Of a stretch of 41,597 nucleotides of DNA, positions 41,573-41,597 are shown piece by piece. The notes beneath the pieces are model-generated. The model did not search any database. It was not told where the DNA came from and saw only the letters and a program-made list of their open reading frames with translations. Each line of letters opens with the position of its first letter. Position 1 is the first letter of the stretch. The stretch is from an uncultured Muribaculaceae bacterium. Its GTDB lineage: Bacteria; Bacteroidota; Bacteroidia; Bacteroidales; Muribaculaceae. The DNA lies in assembly GCA_910587545.1 (NCBI GenBank), contig CAJUMI010000015.1, positions 1 to 41,597 of the forward strand, written 5' to 3'. A program made the position numbers and the translations under genes.

Positions 41573-41597
41573 GTAGTTGAAACTTAAGTTAATATAT

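Overview
The window (41.6 kb) looks like chromosome of an obligate anaerobe of the order Bacteroidales. Evidence: repeated promoters of the Bacteroides type (TTTG, about 20 nt, TAnnTTTG), a fused nuoCD gene inside a complex I cluster without nuoEFG in the part seen, Bacteroidales-type lipoproteins, a BspA-type leucine-rich surface protein with a Bacteroidales C-terminal tail, and a tricorn protease. A gut family such as Muribaculaceae would fit, but that is inference. No rRNA, tRNA, CRISPR array, integrase or insertion sequence was seen.

Layout. 1-4.4 kb (minus strand): energy genes nuoA-nuoB-nuoCD-nuoH followed directly by the start of atpD. 4.6-9.2 kb (minus): a wza/wzz-like polysaccharide export pair plus an M23 peptidase, with a clear promoter and a hairpin leader. 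9.2-12.4 kb (minus): an orphan lipoprotein and a TonB-dependent receptor. 12.5-14.2 kb (plus): ECF sigma factor, putative anti-sigma protein and a Spy/CpxP-like periplasmic protein, closed by a terminator. 14.2-19.1 kb (plus): acyl-CoA synthetase, biotin synthase, SpoU methyltransferase and radA. 19.1-21.1 kb (minus): NhaC antiporter and a glucosaminidase. 21.1-24.7 kb: a structured leader and a large leucine-rich-repeat gene broken by one in-frame TAG. 24.8-31.3 kb (minus): recJ-recQ, then a clostripain-like lipoprotein with an MscS channel. 31.4-34.7 kb (plus): queA and fbp. 34.9-35.9 kb: a regulator fusing a YtfE/RIC-type di-iron domain to a LuxR helix-turn-helix. 35.9-38 kb (minus): NSS transporter, small basic membrane protein and VanZ-like protein with overlapping ends. 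38.2-41.5 kb (plus): tricorn-like protease and terminator.

Most genes are housekeeping. The most unusual signals are (1) the RIC-LuxR fusion, a likely one-component sensor of NO, oxygen or iron-sulfur damage; (2) the leucine-rich-repeat gene, with an amber codon, an AT-rich block and an upstream H-type pseudoknot; (3) three intergenic arrays of a degenerate 9-bp unit GTCCGACnn, all in the same orientation; and (4) a biotin synthase lacking one classical auxiliary-cluster cysteine.
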